From contig JAAEAF010014742.1 of the NCBI GenBank assembly GCA_011037195.1, positions 62,001 to 126,000 on the forward strand: 64,000 nt of DNA. Direction: 5' to 3'. The notes under the pieces were generated by a model, which was not told where the DNA came from, did not search any database, and saw only the letters and a program-made list of their open reading frames with translations. Below, piece by piece: positions 43,271 through 54,439 of the stretch. The stretch's first letter is position 1, and every line of letters begins with the position of its first letter. The DNA comes from Triatoma infestans (lineage: Eukaryota > Arthropoda > Insecta > Hemiptera > Reduviidae). The position numbers and the translations under genes are program-made.

Positions 43271-45651
43271 TGTGTGTGGGGGGGGGATATATTTAGCTAA
43301 CAATCAAGGCTGCAGTGAATCCTACATTAGGGATGTTACCGATATCCAGGAAAAGCTTCGTCTTTTTTCAAGCCATGTTCGGAACCTTAAGGCGTTTCTT
43401 AGGTAAAAACGCGACCAAGAAACTCAGTTGAAGCTTTATACGTAAAGTAATGACCGCTCCAAGCATTTTATATGGAACCCTTACCAGAGCAGCTCGGCAA
43501 AGGATTGAGAGTGAGCAGGTTACTCTTTGTTGGATCACCTACACGGGAACGAAGAGATAAGAAAAGAATTGCAGATGGATGGAACTCATTGAACAGGTGA
43601 ACAATTGCCGAAGACAATGGTGTGCACACACAGGAAGGATGGACGTTAGTCGCGGGTACCTGTGAAAATGGTAGTATAATTGTTTCGTAGACGGAGAAGT
43701 GTGGTGGGTTGTCCTCGCAATAGATGGAGTGTCCAAGCATTCTAGACTCAGCTTGTTTTTTGTTTTACAAATTATTTATTCAATTTTTTTTTTTTTATAC
43801 TTTTTGTAGAAAGTAACAGTAATAGTTATTTGTTACAACTATTTTGTCAGCAAAGATTTGCCTTCTTGGGCAACCTATTTCTTATTTTAAAATACCTTAG
43901 AATTATAACTTCAAGGACAACTTTTGATGATTTGATGACGGGAACAGGCCAACTGAATCGATTCCTTGAAGATAATGATGATTAGTTTAAGAGAATTTTA
44001 GAAAGCTATTTTTTTTTTATTGCTCGTTTATTGATTTAACCAAGTGTGATTTCATTGACCCTGTGATGATGATGATGATGATGAGGAGATATATAGTATT
44101 CTCCAGTAAACAAGTACCGTGTACTTTGTTCTTTTAGTTTAGATATTGTTCTCTTTTACTTTTATCAGCTTTAACTTTCAAAAAGTACTTTAATTTATTA
44201 TTACTTCGTCTTATACATCTTTCTGAATCATCTCTTAGGCTTCAATCAATCATTTCCAGACTTTCGGGAAGTTAATAAAAAAAAATTAAAAAACTTTTTT
44301 TATCTGTTTGTTTGTGACACGGTATTGTTAAATTTTCTTCACCTTTCTTTCTGTTAGCCTTTAAAAGTTCATGGTTTCCCCCAGAAACTTAGTAAAAACC
44401 ATTTTTCCTGCATAAATGTTTAAAATAAACGTGATATTGTCTATGTGTTGTAGTTAATATGCGAAGCTTTAAAGAATATACGAGTAGTTGGCGCCATTTA
44501 CGAGAATCAGATACGGTATTTTATATTTAAATGGCATATCAAGTTTTAGCTCCTTGCGATTTTTCATGTTTGAAGAAGCTTAAGTAAGTAAATTGGGGAA
44601 AATCACTGTTTGATGAATAGTTAGTGTGACAAGAATGGTGTTTATAAATATAAAGTATTCAATTATACAAGTCCCCTTGTTTGGTACTATATTGGGAACG
44701 TTCTATAAATATATGTATATCGTTGACATGAAGGACGTGGGCGGCAGATAGAGGTGTGATTGGGTTAACACATAAACACACAAACACATAATACTCTGAT
44801 AATTTACTAAATGACGAACGACACCATCCAGTGACGGTACCATAATAGCTCGTTATCACTCTATATTGGAAGATAATAACACATGTTTGTTTGTGTTAAC
44901 TACAACATATTCATTCATATTATAAATATCGCGCAACATAATTCTTCCCATACTCTATTTATGAGGCTGTAAGAGGAAATATTATTATTACATTCTTGTT
45001 AGATTTTTCCTAATTGCTTTTTCATCAACAGTACATATTATGAGAACCCTTGAATACGAAAAACATGTTTTATGTATGAACAGCTTATCTCAAAAAGGAA
45101 GAAAATAAAATCTGTTCTGAAACAATCACTCACACAACTTAGTTAATTTGGAGTTAATCACTTAAGTCCAAAAGTAATCGAAAAAATGGTCCAAAAACAC
45201 AGATGCCAATAATATTGAACAAAAATACATAAACTTCTTTAAAATGTTATGTCATAAATTCCTCGCAAGATTTCTATTAATATTATATTATCATTGTTTA
45301 GGTATTTCTCAATAGAGTTTATAGCGCTTTATTTGATATATGCTGTTTTTTTTTTCAAATTTTATCTATTTTGTCGTCTTGTTTATGTGTCCTATAGTGA
45401 ATATATATATACAAGGGCTGAATGATCTTGGTCTGCAGAATTGCTTCAATCTAATGCTTGACATTACTTAAAATTTATTTTAAATAATTTTCTTTCAATT
45501 TGTTAAAATTTGCACTCAAATAAACAAGTTTCTTTTTTTTTTGTCTTTACCCTTGTTGTTTTGAAAAGCTATGTTGAAAGTCTTCTTCTGGAGAGTCTTT
45601 TCCAAAAAATGGTTCCCAAATCTTAACATTCATGTTTGTATGAAACTTTAT
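43271..45651. other. Unrecognised stretch with repeat scraps
   Basis: 43460-43745 is GC-richer with a minus ORF of 90 codons that resembles nothing I know. 44330-44600 and 45090-45140 contain very diverged minus-strand HINE pieces (CTGTTCTGAAACAATCACTC). A (GAT)n run is at 44062-44083. Confidence 0.35.
44062..44083. repeat. (GAT)n microsatellite
   Basis: Perfect trinucleotide run of seven units. Confidence 0.9.
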
Positions 45652-45655
45652 CAAT

Positions 45656-46286
45656 TGTAATGGAATCAGATATTAGATGTAATGGAATCGTTTTATGTGT
45701 GTTTCCTGGAGTAGCAGATGTCTTGAAGAGGGCGGAAGTTAGTTTGAGAGATTTGGAAGTTAGTGCTCGAATTATTAAACGGTTTTTTATATAAAAATAA
45801 ACTGTATTTTAACAATAATTTAAACGTGATAAATGGTAACTAATAACTATAATAAAATACTTAATAATAAATAGAAGATAAATAACTGATAATTTAGAAT
45901 GGTTAAAATAACGAACTAAAGTGCACAACTACGAGAATGATAAGTTGAATATAACTGTGAATTGCCGCTCGTGTATAGTTTGGTCGTAGATGATATAATA
46001 ATCCTCGTCGTATATCATAGAGTTTATATATACTGTTGTTCACACTCACACCAAGATATCTGTCTTAGTGTGCGGCCTTGTGCGACCTTCGTAGTTTTCT
46101 GACCTTATTTAGTGGCCATAGTTATCGCGGTGCCTGCCTTTTTGATGTGAGAATTGATGAAAAGGCTTTGTTGTTTGTTTGGTTGACCGCGGCTGTCGGC
46201 GGCCAACAGTGTTACTGTTTTCACCCTTTGTTGATTATTTCTTTGGCGTACTTTGCCGATGTCAATGACTTTGCCATGTCATTACA
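45656..46286 (-). mobile_element. Solo LTR, 631 bp (third LTR family)
   Basis: It begins TGTAATGGAATC and ends CATGTCATTACA with TSD CAAT (45652-45655, 46287-46290). The orientation is judged from a GC-richer right half (U3-like on the minus strand) followed by CAGTATATATAAACTC near 46030. No other copy occurs in the window. The ORF at 46078-46296 reads through this LTR and its border and is not a gene. Confidence 0.7.
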
Positions 46287-46374
46287 CAATCTATAATTGA
46301 AAATTAGAAAGACTAGTAATTTGAAACCAGATTTTAAGGAAATGAATTTTATTCTATAGACATGAATGAAATTG

Positions 46375-46515
46375 ATAAGTTTCCGCGGCTATCTTCATGA
46401 AAAATACTTGATTTTCCCGATAGAGACCTATTTCACCGTTTCGCCCATATTGCAGTGACCTTCATCAGGGTCGTCACTCCTTGAAAGCTAATGGAGCAAT
46501 GAACCTTGATAGAAA
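46375..46515 (-). repeat. Hammerhead-like module (locus 4)
   Basis: The minus strand reads CTGATGA (46462-46468), a GCAATAT loop, then GGGCGAAACGG (core to 46439). Adjacent plus-strand AAGTTTCCGCGGCTATCTTC and ATGAAAAATACTTGATTTT match the arm of the 54-kb foldback element, so this is a partial copy of that family. Confidence 0.5.
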
Positions 46516-46710
46516 ATAGGGCACCCCCTTTGGTTTTTTTTTTTTGAACTTTTGAACTTCGACTATTTTTGATTGAAAGCCTTCTTTCTCTTTTCCCAAT
46601 AAATAGGGAATCATAGCAAGGCTGAGAGTGAGATATTGCTATGTCTTTCACGTACTTCTTTTAGTAATCTGATCTGATTCCTTAAAGGACAATACCGTTT
46701 CAATTGAGGT

Positions 46711-47007
46711 TGTAACAGCAAGAGAAGCTCAGCAACCAAAGAGAGCAAAGGAAGCTCAACCACTCACTCGGACTGGAGTGGGAGAAGCTGTATAAATATA
46801 GCGACGGACAGACCATAAAAAACACAGTTGAAATCAGTTCAGTACGTGTCATTCTCATACCACTCTTCCTTAAACATCAATCATCTATTGTAAAGTCCAG
46901 GCAGTCTGTGTCTATTTATTAATATATCAGTTAACCAGTGTTAACCAAGTCTTCTTCTTATATCATCAACCAGACCTAAATTCTCTCCACCTAACACATC
47001 CATTATA
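46711..47007 (+). mobile_element. Solo LTR, 297 bp
   Basis: TGTAACAGC...CATTATA has TSD AGGT (46707-46710, 47008-47011). It shares the TATA box (GTATAAATATAGCG near 46790), TTGTAAAGTCCAGGCAGTCT and AACCAGTGTTAACCAAGTC with the copy at 33731-34032. Confidence 0.85.
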
Positions 47008-47189
47008 AGGTTGTTAAATTCCTGTTATAGATTGTGTGTGACCGAAGATCAAGCACACATTATACATCTTATGACTGATTGCTTGGGTAATAAAGAGATT
47101 AGTTCAATAATAAAAATGATTCCACATAAATGATATTGATAGTAATACTAACCTAATAATAACAAAATGGAATAATAAATCTTTTGGAA

Positions 47190-47400
47190 TTCTTCGTTTT
47201 TGAGCTTAACTGTCAAGACTAATAACCAAATTTAAAAAAAAAAAAATTATTTCGGATTCTCGTATTCCCAGAGCCTATATTTTCGATAAAAGCTCAATTT
47301 TGGGAATTGGAACAATGCTATTTTCTCTTGTAAGAGAAAAGTATTGCTTTGAAGTTGAGCTGAATTTTTCTAATCCATATCAGCGACATAGTGTGGATTT
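47190..47400 (-). mobile_element. HINE-like head fragment
   Basis: TTCGTTTTTGAGCTTAACTG, CGATAAAAGCTCAATTTTGG and TTGTAAGAGAAAAGTATTG resemble the inverted 5' third of the family. It is highly diverged. Confidence 0.45.
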
Positions 47401-49286
47401 TTAATAATACCTAAAATAACAGGATCAAGCAAGCCTAATACAACAAGATGAAGCAGTTAAAAGTCTTCGAAGGAAATTTGAATAGTTTATTTTATGAGTT
47501 TACACAGTAAACTTATTTATCAGAATCAATGAGCAAATACAAACAAACTTCGAGGGAAGTTCGATCTTTTAATTGGGTCACTATTACTAATTTGGTTTTC
47601 TAGTAGTCAGTAGGAAAGTGGGGAATGGATGTTAGATGCTGTTATATGTGACCAACCGGACACTCAAGGTAAATATTGATCTAGAATGTCTTTTGCTATT
47701 TTTTGTAATATTCTCGTCCTCATGGTATTATCCTCTTGGCTTTTCTTCCCTTTAATAAAGATAAGGAATTGTATAAGAAGCAGCACACATGTGTAGCATT
47801 TAATAACACATAAGAACTCTCTGTGTACCTAGATAGTTATGGCCCCCCTTTCTTCTTTAGACCATGTATGTCTCTCTTTCTTTCTATAACTTTGTCTTCT
47901 CTAACATCAAATTCTTCTTATAATCGCTACCTACTAATTGCACTTTTTTTAAAAAAAAACATTTATTTTTATTATCTTGATAAGCGTTTCATGTATCTGA
48001 TTTATTATATTTTATGGAGTAATTGTTATTTATTTTGACAAGGCAGTAAGGTGCCACTTTTCAATTTTCGAGTTGAGGTTTGCCTTTGCGAATGTGACAA
48101 CTGAACGAGTGTTGTAAAAGAGCTTTAAATAATATATTTTTTCTATAGCAGTTAACTATTTAAAAAAAGATGTTAGAAATGTACACTAATTTCGAAGAAA
48201 TGTTACCAGAAGAAAAGGGAAAGTTATCTTCAGAAAGGTTGCAGAATATTTGGTTAAAGTTATAGATTGACCAAAATATCTTGGAATATAGAAATGAATG
48301 CGTTTTGATACGGTGTACAGTCAAAGTAAAGACTTTCTATGAGGTAAGGTTGGGAAGGTTTGGTTAATATTTATTCCTGCTTAGTTTATTAATGTATTTT
48401 ATATTAAAAGTCTCTTTAAAGAAAGAAATGTCTTTGGTAGACATTGTATTTTTCCAAAATACTTAGTCCATATCACCTCCCAGCACTATAAAGAATTTTG
48501 AACCTTTATGAATTCAACGACTTTCCTATTCTTTTCAGCCGACAAAATCGGCTGAGGTTCAAGAAATTTTGGTCAACCTCTAAGCTAAAGTATATTTTGT
48601 TTGTGTTATTTAATTTATTGTTCAATTTTATTTTCAAATGTTGCAATAAATGTTTAATTTAAGATCTTGATTTTAATGCAGTAAATATACTTTAGCAATT
48701 TCATTCAAACCTTAGAATTTGTTTAATTCAACATTAGCCTGATTAATGACCCAAATTTATGATATAGTCAGAATTCCTTCAGAATATCAGCACAAATGAT
48801 CCCAGGTTGAATTCTCTAGGGAATCAAGGTGTTGAGAATAATAGCATAAAATGAGTAGCGATCTTTGATGTGAATGCAAGGCACACGCCATTGATGGTCC
48901 TATCCCACGGCTTCGCTTTTTTTCTTCTAACTCCTATTGTAAAATTTTCTTATCTAGCTTCTAGCATCGTTCCACATTTCATAATCAAACCATCAACTTT
49001 CAATATCTTTAGCATGGTTAGCTAAGCGAGCTACTGTTAGGAACGCACCTTGGTAGCGAAGTCCAGAACTAAACGGTGGGGTTCCCCCCCCCCCCATTAA
49101 AAATCGCCAGCTGGCAAGCTTTGGCCCTTCATGGGCTGTTGCGTCAAAGTATTTATTAGATAAGAACTGTCCGTTAAATGCAGTCACAATGATATCTTCA
49201 TTCTTTACTAAGCAAATAGTTTTCTTTGAAATAGTAGTAACAATTGTAAATCACAAATGACCAAATAGAATCCAGAAGACGGAATA
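47401..49286. other. Stretch without supported genes
   Basis: A 64-codon minus ORF at 48993-49187 (ATAHEGPKLASWRFL...) overlaps a C run at 49086-49095; it could be a decayed coding fragment but I do not recognise it. The rest is AT-rich. Confidence 0.3.
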
Positions 49287-49290
49287 ATAA

Positions 49291-49614
49291 TGTAACTGCA
49301 ACCAAAGAGAGTGAAGAGAAGAGAAACAAACCCAATCACTCTCTCGGACTGGAGTGGGAGAAACTGTATAAATACAGCGACGGACAGTCCATGGGAATAC
49401 AGTTCGATACAGTTCAATATAGTTCACTGTAGTTCATCATCTCGCCAGTCACTTCGTGTGTCATTTTCATACCATTCTACCTTAACCACTCTCTATTGTA
49501 AAGTCCAGGCAGACTGTGTCTCTTTATTATTATAGATAGTTAACCCAGTGTTAACCCAGTCTTCTCATTTCATCAACCAGACCTAAATTCTCTCCACCTT
49601 ACACATCCATTATA
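49291..49614 (+). mobile_element. Solo LTR, 324 bp
   Basis: TGTAACTGC...CATTATA has TSD ATAA (49287-49290, 49615-49618). It is closely related to 46711-47007, with CTGTATAAATACAGCG as TATA region and an added AGTTCAATATAGTTCACTGT stretch of short AGTTC repeats. The two LTRs lie only 2.3 kb apart in the same orientation but have different TSDs, so they are separate insertions. Confidence 0.85.
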
Positions 49615-49712
49615 ATAAGGAGACAGAAATCTTAAGATATTTCGTTGATCAGTGAATGAATGATGGAGTTTTTAGAAAAGAAGTAAATGTTTTAATGATA
49701 CTATCTAACCAG

Positions 49713-49964
49713 TTAAGCCTCAGTTTCGCTACCTGGTGGAAACGCGCTCATTTTAATAACTCTAGCTTGTAAGCCTGCTGTTCGTTTTGACCCGGCGAGT
49801 GAAGTAGAATACTGTACTAATAATTTATATGCTACACGCTGATTATTAGTCAGTTGTTTTTTTTTAAGATTATTCCACTGGTAGTATGTGTCCTCTCCTA
49901 TAATTCTACTAACAATTTTTATCCTGTCCAACGGTTTTTCTTCGGTCATTCTATTTCCAGCCAA
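49713..49964 (-). CDS. Hypothetical 83-codon ORF, possible exon or coding remnant
   Basis: I do not recognise this with confidence. The composition is less low-complexity than most AT-rich ORFs here, with WNNLKKKQLTNNQRVAYKLL as its most protein-like part, ending FPPGSETEA and a stop. A CAG|GTAGCG donor-like site lies near the 3' end, but no pyrimidine-rich acceptor is visible upstream on the minus strand. DNA just upstream (50000-50080) encodes GRRKRPIKKWMDEAWLEAL, weakly like a LINE C-terminus, so a mobile-element origin is also possible. Confidence 0.2.
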   Translation of the reverse strand: MAGNRMTEEKPLDRIKIVSRIIGEDTYYQWNNLKKKQLTNNQRVAYKLLVQYSTSLAGSKRTAGLQARVIKMSAFPPGSETEA

Positions 49965-51060
49965 TCTTTGTTACATCAAGGCTTCCAGCCAAGCTTCATC
50001 TATCCATTTCTTTATCGGTCTTTTCCTTCTTCCTTTTATTTTCCATTCCAAAGACTCCTTCGACACTCTTTTCTTTGTCGTTTTCTTTTAGATCCATTGT
50101 ATTTCTAATACTTTCATTCCTTATTTTCACCTTCCTGGAAATTTCTTGCTGAGCGTTACCAGAAGTCCCGTCTCGAGCGCAAGCAGTTTATTTCGGGTTA
50201 TTTAAGTCTCCAGTAATGCAATTAGCTAGGTTATTGAATATTTTCCAAAATCTCAAAATAATAATTGAAATCGTTCTGCGGTAATTGTTTCACTTCATTA
50301 TACCGTGAACCTGCAAAATAAAATAAAATAATCCCAAAAACTTTGGTTAAAGCCCAGGAAACAGGATTGTAAAAGTATTGTCCATGAAATACTTTATTTA
50401 AAATGTTGAAGTTTGAAAAGGATTGAAACAATTGAAGGATGAAACTTTGGCTAACGGGTAATTATTCTGAGATTGGACGACCGGACCCAGATTGGATAGT
50501 TCAGTGCAGAGGATTGGTTTGGATGTGAGTGCTAATAAATGTACATAGCGTTGTTACCTTCACGATATAGAATGCAGTATGAAATTGATGTTCTTTCGGA
50601 TTTTCGAACTATAGCGGCCAATCAAACATTCTAATTATTTACCTCTCTCTTACATTTTAATGGCAGTCTGTTATAGTTTGAATATTCTCCAGAGTGTATA
50701 CAATGCAGTTTCTTAAAGGCAATGACTAATACTTCTTGAAGTAACTTGGCTTCCCTTTGGGTATTTTAGGCTAACAACTTGAACAATACATGTATTAATT
50801 TTTCAAGTTTAACCTTATACTGACACTTTTTAAAAGAGGTAGTTGTGCCTACAGGCGATAATTGTTATATGCTACTAGTTAGGTTTAGCTTTTATGCAAC
50901 CTAACCTTTAGTTTCCTTGATTCTAGCTACACACACCCGCGCACACACACTCACAGTTTGTGCATGGTTATTTATTTTTGGTTCTGCTAAAGAGAGAATA
51001 TTTCTATTTAGACGAGATATTACTTCCAAACTAATGAACACAGATATACAATATGAGTCC
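49965..51060. other. AT-rich stretch, nothing recognised
   Basis: No supported feature apart from the LINE-like scrap noted in the preceding entry. Confidence 0.35.
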
Positions 51061-51065
51061 CATAG

Positions 51066-51697
51066 GTTTTTACTTTCTATTACTAATAGTAAGAGAAAGT
51101 ATTCCGAAGGTACCAGATTTTCGAAATTGAGTTTTCACCGGAAATACACGTTTTGAGGTCCCCTGAATACGAAAACAATGTTTTTAGCGAATGGTCTGTA
51201 TTTGTGTGTGTGTGTGTGTGTGTGTGCATGCATGTGTGAAAAGAATATCTCCGCCGCATCAGACCGAAGATTTCGGGTAAAATCGATCAACCGAAGTACC
51301 ACTTTACTGAATTTTCTTTTTTTTCTTACAGTTTTTATGATTTTCTTAACAAGGCTCCAACGATTTACTTTAAAATTGGTATGTAAGCTACACATATAAT
51401 GAGCTACAACCTTTATTTGAAACAGTTCTCCGGGAAATTCATTTAAGGGCACTTTTGCGAGAGGGAGTGGGGTTATGGTTCCCTCTAAGTATGTTGCCAA
51501 TATTTCGAGTTTGACGTAAGTCGGATAACCGGAAGTACACTTCTACTGAACACTTTTTTCAGTTTCGCTGTTTTCTCCATAAGGACACTGACGGATTTCA
51601 TTAAATTTGGTACACTAACTGTGAATACAGGGTTCAATTACAATTTTGCAAACTCCAGTAAGTAAAAGTTACATGAGTGTTTCACATCAGATTTTTT
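51066..51697 (+). mobile_element. HINE-like element, shortened internal array
   Basis: The head ACTTTCTATTACTAATAGTA, GAGTTTTCACCGGAAATACA, GCGAATGGTCTGTATTTG with a GT tract, and the 3' end ATGAGTGTTTCACATCAGAT are all present. One internal unit and part of a second remain, giving about 630 bp instead of ~1 kb. Unit-number variation is typical of the family. Confidence 0.75.
51203..51226. repeat. (GT)n microsatellite in HINE-like element
   Basis: Dinucleotide run at the family's conserved microsatellite position. Confidence 0.9.
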
Positions 51698-52179
51698 AGA
51701 TTGCGGTGGGTTTGACGTTATAATTACTGCACTTCCTGTGTCCCTAAATAGAAGCAACTATCACATATTCCTATATTATTTACTTACTTACTATATATAT
51801 ATTATTTATTTATTTATTTGAATCTTTATTTAATATAAAATAAAAATACAAACTTCTTTGAAAATATAATTTTCTTAAAGACAGCTGCCATTGTACAAGA
51901 CCGTCAGCGGAGTGGCTAATAAATAACTACCTAAACTACAGTTAACTTCTAAAGTAATTGTCTAAGTTATTTCATGTTTCTTTACGATATTATTATTGTT
52001 ATTATTATTTTATTTTTACAAATACAATAAGGACGTTAGCTAATTAACTCATCCACTCTTTTGCGTTGGTTTCAAAATCTATATGTTACCCAGTTAAAAA
52101 TAAGGATTAAACAATTATAGTAAATTAATGCGCCTTTCATAAGCAAAAAAGGATTAAAGCAGGCTTGAACCAAGGCTAC
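51698..52179. other. AT-rich stretch, nothing recognised
   Basis: A TTAT/ATTT run near 51806-51823 is the only structure. Confidence 0.35.
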
Positions 52180-52510
52180 TTATTGCTTTACAGTAATGAG
52201 CAACAGAGGCCAATCTGAACCCCTCGTCAATCAAGACATTCTTCAATATCGTTGATGAATAATGAAAAAAGGAGGGGGCCTAGCAGACAACCCTGCTTAA
52301 CTCCCATCTCCATATTGAATTCAATGCTTCTTCCCCCCGGGCCTCAAACGCAGCCCACCGTATCTGAGAGAAGTTCTTCTATAGACGAACAATCTTTGCA
52401 GACAGGCTCAAATTATTAAGTTTAAGAGATAAAGCATACCAGTCAACAGTATCAAAGGCAGCAGAAAAAATCTACAAAGGAACCGAGACTTTCTGCCTCA
52501 TAGTATTTAG
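52180..52510 (-). pseudogene. LINE reverse transcriptase palm fragment
   Basis: The minus strand encodes SAAFDTVDWYALSLKLNNL (RT motif A with the catalytic Asp, about 52450) and GVKQGCLLGPLLFSLFINDI (the RQGC-LSP motif, about 52290), then EECLD and a stop. Frames differ between the parts. It resembles Jockey/CR1-like insect LINEs. It is not contiguous with the C-terminal fragment at 53.7 kb, which lies in the wrong order for one element. Confidence 0.75.
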
Positions 52511-52714
52511 TTTCAGCTTCATTAGGTTAACCAATGTAAAAATATTGTCACTAATGGAGTATATATATATTTAATACATATTCCTAGCTCGTTCAAAAAT
52601 CTGAGACCATGATTTTTTTTTTGGCGTTGAGGACAATGAATAAATATGCATAATTAACGACAGTGATAACGAAAAAAATAAGTATCGATAATTTTACGGA
52701 AAATTACACTCGCA

Positions 52715-52855
52715 ATTTTTAAACGTCTGCAAGTTTTGCGCTGTGTCAGATTTTCGAATTTTCGAGTTGTTAACAGAAATATTTGCTTGAGTTTGCTGTA
52801 CTCGAAAAAAAATTTTTAGAAATTGGTCTGTGTGTGCGTGGTGTGTTTATATTTT
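52715..52855 (+). mobile_element. HINE-like head fragment
   Basis: TGTCAGATTTTCGAATTTTC, GAGTTGTTAACAGAAATAT and AGAAATTGGTCTGTGTGTG follow the order of the family's 5' part. Confidence 0.5.
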
Positions 52856-53307
52856 TTTTAATTTTATTTTTGACTATTTTTGAAAATTTCTTTTTTTTCG
52901 TCATGCCTGATTGTCAATACGCTGTGTCCTCTCTACCAATCTGATGTAATTTGGCAGCATCTTCTTTATTTTTGTATTATATTAAATAAAGTTGTTTTTC
53001 TCAGATAGCGCAAAAATGCAGAATAGTCAATAAGTATTTAGGCAAGAGAAGGGAACCGAAGGTTATTATTAAAAGATAATTACCAATTAAATTACCAGAT
53101 TCTCTATAATTAAATGAACAAAATAAAAAAGTATAAAGACATTGGAAAAAGCCATCAGCTAGAGTTTACAGGTATTTACAAAAAGCAAAAGATAAATTAA
53201 GAAAATTAATCAATTTAAGAGATAAAGGATTAATAAATTTAAGAGAAGAAAGGAAAAATTACATTGTAATCCAATCAAAAAACTACTGAATATATAAAAT
53301 AAATATT

Positions 53308-53535
53308 TAAAAAAATCTGGTGTGAAACACACTCTCTTATTGCACAGTTTATAGGAGTTATAATTGGACAAAGTTATAAAAATTGTAGCTCTACTAAAAT
53401 ATCCAAGTTTAAAAAATCGTTGGAGCCATTTTCGAAAAAGTTGCAAAAAAAGGGGGAAAAAAAAAAAAGATTCAGTAGTGGTACTTCCAGTTGAGGAATT
53501 TTGATTTGATAACTTACTGTTGGACCTCATAAAAG
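53308..53535 (-). mobile_element. HINE-like fragment with intact 3' end
   Basis: AAATCTGGTGTGAAACACAC marks the 3' hairpin (inverted). GTTGGAGCCATTTTCGAAAA and GTGGTACTTCCAGTTGAGG follow, so only about one internal unit remains. Confidence 0.65.
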
Positions 53536-53689
53536 CAAGTAAAAATAAGAAATATTAAATAAAATCAGAAAAAAAAATGATAATAAGGAAAAGATTGGAA
53601 AATACTTATAGTAAAGTAAATATACACAATAAAAAAAATAATTAAAGAAAGTAATAGAGATCGAAAGAAGTACAATTTAACAGGAGAAA

Positions 53690-53980
53690 TCGGAGACCCA
53701 ATCATCATCCCCCGCTCTTCAAGCTTTGCGAGCATAAGTGATTAGAGATTGACACTGCATGTAGCCGGACAGGAACTCAACTGTTCCTCCAGTGGAAGAG
53801 AACAGTTACTACAGAGATGTTGAAAACGAACTTCCACTAAGAGTGGACATTCCGCCAAGAAATTAAACAGATCCTGTCTTGCTCATTGATTACATAGGGC
53901 ACACATTTCACGGCCTAAGCCTTTCTCCATCCAAGAAGGAATCGAAGATTTAACAAAGTTAAACCAATATATCTTTATTG
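53690..53980 (-). pseudogene. LINE ORF2 C-terminal zinc-knuckle fragment
   Basis: The minus strand encodes GREMCALCNQ, a stop, then DLFNFLAECPLLVEVRFQHL and LEEQLSSCPATC. Cys-x2-Cys ... Phe ... Cys-Pro-Leu-Leu is the same C-terminal pattern as CPILKEV and CPILQEYR at 21.3 and 28.8 kb. It is decayed, and the ends are unclear. Confidence 0.6.
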
Positions 53981-54084
53981 ATTGTTTTTTTTTTTTTTTA
54001 ATATATTTTTGTAATTTCTCCAAAAATAGACACACAAAAATTTTCTTTGGGTTTGTTTACTTTTAAAACATAAGCAATTTATCA

Positions 54085-54435
54085 ATTTTTATTTTTTTAT
54101 GGTTTCCGCCGCCATTTTCATGAAAAACTTCAGTTTCCGAGTTGAGACTTTCTTTTTTTTTTAAGGCGCGTCAACATCTGAGGTCATCGGCACCTGGAGC
54201 CTTCTCAGTGCACTGCTGGCCTCAGGCCAGTGTTCTTCTCCCGTTATAGGCAACACTGACCATCATCGGACAGTGAGCTGTAGGGGCTCCTAGGACGAGG
54301 GTTGAGACTTGCTCCATAAGCTGTCAAGCTGTAACGACCCTGAAGAAGCTCATTGCAATATGGGCGAAACAACGGTTTCTAGCAAACCATTGACGCGGTC
54401 TCAACCCGGAAACTCAAATGTTTTATCAATTATAT
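54085..54435 (+). repeat. Foldback element with hammerhead-like module (locus 5), split by a SINE
   Basis: The left arm (ACTTCAGTTTCCGAGTTGAG, 54128-54147) is inverted to the right arm (GTCTCAACCCGGAAACTCAA, 54399-54418). The loop carries CTGAAGA (54340-54346), a GCTC/GGGC stem and GAAACAACGG (from 54366). The SINE at 54151-54300 duplicates GTTGAGACTT of the left arm. The loop is almost identical to the locus at 32.8 kb. Confidence 0.65.
54151..54300 (-). mobile_element. 5'-truncated SINE (family 3) with TSD
   Basis: It is flanked by GTTGAGACTT (54141-54150, 54301-54310). The body shares TCGGACAGTGAGCT, GGAGCCTTCTCAGTG and GGCGCGTCAACATCT with 11280-11521. The tRNA-like head is missing, and the poly-T at the left is the minus-strand poly(A) tail. 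Confidence 0.85.
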
Positions 54436-54439
54436 TTGA

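Noticed and set aside
46078..46296. 72-codon ORF
   Set aside because: It lies within the 45656-46286 solo LTR and its flank, and has no family resemblance.
49713..49964. Adhesion-GPCR GAIN-domain exon
   Set aside because: The W-x-L ... QR-x-A pattern is suggestive but too short, with no acceptor site and no neighbouring exons, so no family is claimed.
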